Below the pieces are notes generated by a model. It ran no database searches. It was not told the origin of the DNA and worked only from the letters and a program-made list of their open reading frames with translations. This document shows, one piece after another, positions 6,350 to 8,902 of a stretch of 8,902 nucleotides of DNA. The stretch's first letter is position 1. Every line of letters begins with the position of its first letter. The stretch spans positions 1-8,902 of the forward strand of contig VGIY01000092.1 of assembly GCA_016867695.1 (NCBI GenBank), given 5' to 3'. A program made the translations under genes and the position numbers. The DNA is from Candidatus Eiseniibacteriota bacterium. Lineage in GTDB: Bacteria > Eisenbacteria > RBG-16-71-46 > CAIMUX01 > WJJG01.

Positions 6350-8128
6350 CTAGTTCTTATACACCGCGCCGAAGGAGCAGCTCGCGATGCAGCGGCTGCA
6401 CTTGACGCAGATGCTCTGATCGATGACGTGCAGCTTCTTCGGCTCGCCGGTGATCGCCTGCACCGGGCAGTTCTTGGCGCAGAGCGTGCAGCCGGTGCAC
6501 TTCTCGGCGTCGATGAAGAAGTCGACCAGCGCCTCGCAGTAGCGCGCCGGACACTCCCGCCGGGCGATGTGCGCCTCGTACTCCTGCCGGTAGTAGCGCA
6601 GCGTCGTCTGCACGGGATTGGGCGCCGTCTGCCCCAGCCCGCAGAGGCTCGCCTCCTTGATCTGCACGGCGAGCTTCTCCAGCTTGACGATGTCGGCGGG
6701 CGCGCCTTCGCCGCGGGTGATGCGCTCGAGCGCCTCGAGCATGCGCAGCGTGCCGATCCGGCAGAAGGTGCACTTGCCGCACGATTCGTTCTGGGTGAAC
6801 TCCAGGAAGAAGCGGGCGATCTCGACCATGCAGCTCGTGTCGTCCAGCACGACCATCCCGCCCGAGCCCATGATCGCGCCGGTCGGCGGGATGTGCTCGA
6901 AGTCGACGGGGGTGTCGCTGATCCCGCTGGGGATGCAGCCGCCCGACGGTCCGCCCATCTGCACCGCCTTGAAAGCGCGCCCCTCCTTGATCCCCCCGCC
7001 GATGAGGTGGACGAGGTCGTGGATCGTCATGCCCATCGGCACCTCGGCCAGCCCGCCGCGGCGCACCTTGCCGGCCAGAGCGAAGACCTTCGTGCCGGGG
7101 CTCTTCTCGGTGCCGAAGCGGCGGTAAGCCGCCGCGCCGCGGGTCAGGATCCAGGGGACGTTGGCGTAGGTCTCGACGTTGTTGTTGTTCGTCGGCTTGC
7201 GCCAGAGCCCCTTCTCGGCGGGGAACGGGGGGCGGATGCGGGGCATGCCCCGCTCCCCCTCGATCGAGGCGAAGAGGGCCGTCTCCTCGCCGCAGACGAA
7301 GGCGCCGGCGCCCTGCTTGATCTTGACGTCGAAGGAGAAGTCCGAGCCGAGGATGTTCTTCCCCAGGTATCCCCGCTCGCGCGCCGCGGCCAGGGCGATC
7401 TCGAGCCGCTTCAGCGCCAGCGGGTATTCGGCGCGGCAGTAGACGTAGCCGTGGGTGCCGCCGATCGCCCGCGCGCAGACGATCATCCCCTCCAGCACCG
7501 CGTGGGGATCGCCCTCGAGCACCGAGCGGTCCATGAAGGCGCCCGGGTCCCCCTCGTCGGCATTGCAGACGACATACTTGGTGTCGCTCGCCTGGCCGGC
7601 GGCGAAGGACCACTTGAGCCCGGTGGGGAAGCCCGCGCCCCCGCGGCCGCGCAGCAGCGAGGCCTTCATCTCCTCGATGATCGCCGCCGGCGTCATCTCG
7701 AAGAGCGCCTTGCGCAGCGCCTCGTATCCGCCCGCCGCCTCGTACTCCGCGATCGACTCGGGATCGATCACGCCGCAGTTGCGCAGCACGATCCGCTCCT
7801 GGGGGGCCATGAAGTCGGCTTCGCGGCCCGAGGCCGGACGCCCCTCCTCGAGCCGGTAGACGACGTAGTCGTCCAGAATCTCCCCCCCGACGACGTGGCG
7901 GGAGACGATCTCCTCGGCGCGCGCCGGCGTCACCTCGCCGTAGACGACGCGCCGCCCGTTCTCGCGCACCTCGACCAGCGGCTCGCAGTAGCACATCCCG
8001 ATGCAGCCGGTGATGGCCAGCTCTCCCCGGTCGGGATGGCCGGCGAGCAGCTCGCCAAGCCGGTCGTGGACGCCCCGGGCGCCGGCCGACAATCCGCAGG
8101 TGCCCATGCCCACCAGAAGTCGTTTCAT
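6350..8128 (-). CDS. stnB: NuoF/HydB-like NADH-binding flavoprotein subunit of the transhydrogenase (StnB-like)
   Basis: 592 residues; ATG at 8128 overlaps the preceding stop as ATGA (8125-8128), so the two genes are probably translationally coupled. Residues 1-80 form a thioredoxin-like domain with C11, C42, C46 and C48; the second Cys of the usual first pair is missing. The NuoF core follows: GRGGAGFPTGLKW (161-173), CNADEGDPGAFMDR (188-201), GAGAFVCGEETALFASIEG (273-291), KPTNNNNVET (311-320) and MGGPSGGCIP (391-400), the NADH- and FMN-binding region. ESCGKCTFC with C496 (C450/C453/C456/C496) holds a [4Fe-4S] cluster. The tail adds two ferredoxin-type clusters (C544/C547/C550/C554 and C574/C577/C580/C584), as in HydB of bifurcating hydrogenases and unlike plain complex I NuoF. 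In HydABC and Stn complexes this subunit carries the bifurcating FMN, oxidising or reducing NADH and exchanging electrons with ferredoxin. The family is certain. The stnB label rests on the neighbouring StnC-like fusion, and the A/B letters for the two small subunits are from memory. Confidence 0.88.
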   Translation of the reverse strand: MKRLLVGMGTCGLSAGARGVHDRLGELLAGHPDRGELAITGCIGMCYCEPLVEVRENGRRVVYGEVTPARAEEIVSRHVVGGEILDDYVVYRLEEGRPASGREADFMAPQERIVLRNCGVIDPESIAEYEAAGGYEALRKALFEMTPAAIIEEMKASLLRGRGGAGFPTGLKWSFAAGQASDTKYVVCNADEGDPGAFMDRSVLEGDPHAVLEGMIVCARAIGGTHGYVYCRAEYPLALKRLEIALAAARERGYLGKNILGSDFSFDVKIKQGAGAFVCGEETALFASIEGERGMPRIRPPFPAEKGLWRKPTNNNNVETYANVPWILTRGAAAYRRFGTEKSPGTKVFALAGKVRRGGLAEVPMGMTIHDLVHLIGGGIKEGRAFKAVQMGGPSGGCIPSGISDTPVDFEHIPPTGAIMGSGGMVVLDDTSCMVEIARFFLEFTQNESCGKCTFCRIGTLRMLEALERITRGEGAPADIVKLEKLAVQIKEASLCGLGQTAPNPVQTTLRYYRQEYEAHIARRECPARYCEALVDFFIDAEKCTGCTLCAKNCPVQAITGEPKKLHVIDQSICVKCSRCIASCSFGAVYKN

Positions 8129-8643
8129 CGATCCGCTCCCGTGGTGGCTTCCGCGGCCGGGCGGGCCCCGGCCGCCTCGCTCTTGCGCCGGTAGCCGCGC
8201 AGGATCCGGCGCACCGACGCCGGGGTCAGGCGCCCGTGGGTCTCCTCGCCGACCATCATGACCGGAGCGAGCGAGCAGCAGCCCAGGCAGGCCACGGTGA
8301 AGAGCGTGAAGAGACCGTCGGCGGTCGTCTCGCCGACTTCGATGCCCAGCTCGTCCTGCACGGACTCGATGAGCAGCTTCGAGCCGGAGACGTGGCAGGC
8401 GGTGCCGGCGCAGATGCGGACGACATGCTTGCCCATCGGCTGGAGCCGGAACTGGCTGTAGAAGGTGATCACGCCGTAGATCGCCGACTCGGGGATGTGG
8501 GTCGCCTCGGAGATGTAGCGGATCGCCCGGCGCGGAATGTAGCCGAAGTGCTCCTGGGCCGACTGCAGGAGCGGAATCAGCTCGCCCGGCGCGCCGTCGT
8601 AGCGCCAGAGGCGGTAGACGAAGCTGTCGGTCTCGTGAGCCAT
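8125..8643 (-). CDS. stnA: NuoE/HydC-like [2Fe-2S] subunit of the transhydrogenase (StnA-like)
   Basis: 172 residues, normal for NuoE/HydC. The ATG at 8643 has GGAGG 6 bases upstream. An N-terminal helical region (about 10-65, with HFGYIPRRAIRYIS) leads into a thioredoxin-like domain with the CX4C and CX3C pairs C78/C83 and C119/C123 that bind one [2Fe-2S] cluster; C122 is an extra Cys in CLGCC. The last 20 or so residues are Ala-rich and look disordered. In complex I and HydABC this subunit docks on NuoF/HydB beside the FMN. Here it precedes the NuoF-like gene with an ATGA overlap, as expected for stoichiometric partners. It would be the first gene of the transhydrogenase set, 67 bases after the upstream gene. 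That gap contains a short CGCCC/GGGCG hairpin (8666-8679) but no obvious promoter. The family call is secure; stnA is used on context. Confidence 0.9.
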   Translation of the reverse strand: MAHETDSFVYRLWRYDGAPGELIPLLQSAQEHFGYIPRRAIRYISEATHIPESAIYGVITFYSQFRLQPMGKHVVRICAGTACHVSGSKLLIESVQDELGIEVGETTADGLFTLFTVACLGCCSLAPVMMVGEETHGRLTPASVRRILRGYRRKSEAAGARPAAEATTGADR

Positions 8644-8710
8644 CCCTTCCCTCCTCGGCTCGTCCCGCCCTCGGGGGCGTCCTCCGCGCCCGCCGCCCGG
8701 CGCCCCGGCC

Positions 8711-8902
8711 TCAGTCCTCGAGCATCCGGATGACCTTGGCCTCGCGCACGCGCAGCACCCCGTCGATCTGGCTGATCTTCTCGACGATCCGGGGCGTGCG
8801 GCCCGCCGCCCCGCGGCCCATGATCATGCCGACCAGCCTGGCGCCCCCCTCGATCACGTCGCAGAAGACGACCTCGTCGATGAAGCAGACCGTGGTGAAG
8901 AT
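8711..8902 (-). CDS. C-terminal 63 residues of an unidentified protein, possibly ACT/RAM-like (5' end beyond the window)
   Basis: The frame is open from the right edge (8902) to TGA at 8711-8713. Almost every codon ends in G or C, as in the neighbouring genes, which supports real coding. I do not recognise the protein. The end reads VEKISQIDGVLRVREAKVIR, an 'alpha helix, small turn with GV, beta strand' pattern that resembles the last part of ACT or Lrp/AsnC ligand-binding (RAM) domains, so a small ligand-binding regulator is one possibility. Two Cys (C6 and C14 of the visible part) are present. It is co-directional with the transhydrogenase genes and ends 67 bases before the NuoE-like start, so it may be in the same operon. 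The fold guess is weak. Confidence 0.6.
   Translation of the reverse strand: MFTTVCFIDEVVFCDVIEGGARLVGMIMGRGAAGRTPRIVEKISQIDGVLRVREAKVIRMLED

Noticed and set aside
2541..6353. A 1270-codon open frame on the plus strand opposite stnC
   Set aside because: It mirrors the real gene: high-GC codon use rarely makes TTA, CTA or TCA, so the antisense frame stays open. Its protein is Arg/Ala/Gly/Asp-rich with no recognisable domain, whereas the minus frame has complete Fe-S, FAD and NADPH motifs. The same applies to 6428-8194 and 132-2360 on the plus strand.
2484..8643. Bifurcating [FeFe] hydrogenase HydABC or respiratory complex I
   Set aside because: No H-cluster motif (TSCCP, MPCxxK) is seen in the large subunit, and no NuoB/C/D/I or membrane subunits are present in the window.

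Overview
The window is GC-rich (roughly 70 percent G+C by eye). All five genes lie on the minus strand, so transcription runs from the right edge to the left. It looks like bacterial chromosome from an anaerobe that keeps separate NADH, NADPH and ferredoxin pools, as acetogens and other anaerobes of the Wood-Ljungdahl or syntrophic type do. A phylum cannot be assigned from these genes. I see no tRNA, rRNA, mobile element, phage gene or CRISPR array.

Layout from upstream (right) to downstream (left): the last 63 codons of an unidentified gene (8902-8711); a NuoE/HydC-like [2Fe-2S] protein (8643-8125); a NuoF/HydB-like flavoprotein (8128-6350), which overlaps the NuoE-like gene by ATGA; a 170-base gap holding a 16-base tandem repeat and inverted repeats; a 1231-residue fusion of a NuoG-like chain with a GltD/NfnB-like NADPH-FAD module (6179-2484); a 150-base gap; and a fused multi-spanning membrane/spermidine-synthase-like protein (2333 to beyond position 1). 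The last gene starts with GTG and runs off the left edge.

The three central genes form the main system. NuoE-like plus NuoF-like subunits next to a NuoG-GltD fusion is the composition described for the Stn (Sporomusa-type Nfn) electron-bifurcating transhydrogenase, which couples NADH, NADP(H) and ferredoxin. The expected wiring is NADH and FMN in the NuoEF-like pair (the bifurcating module, homologous to HydBC), an Fe-S relay through the NuoG-like part, and FAD/NADP(H) in the GltD-like part. The NuoG-like domain has no Cys/Sec metal ligand and no C-terminal molybdopterin-binding domain, which argues against formate dehydrogenase. No hydrogenase H-cluster motif is present. In this reading the GltD module sits inside the NuoG-like chain, between its N-terminal [2Fe-2S] domain and its ferredoxin-type clusters.

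The membrane/spermidine-synthase-like protein is co-directional but separated by 150 bases. Its place in the same transcript, and its function, are not established.
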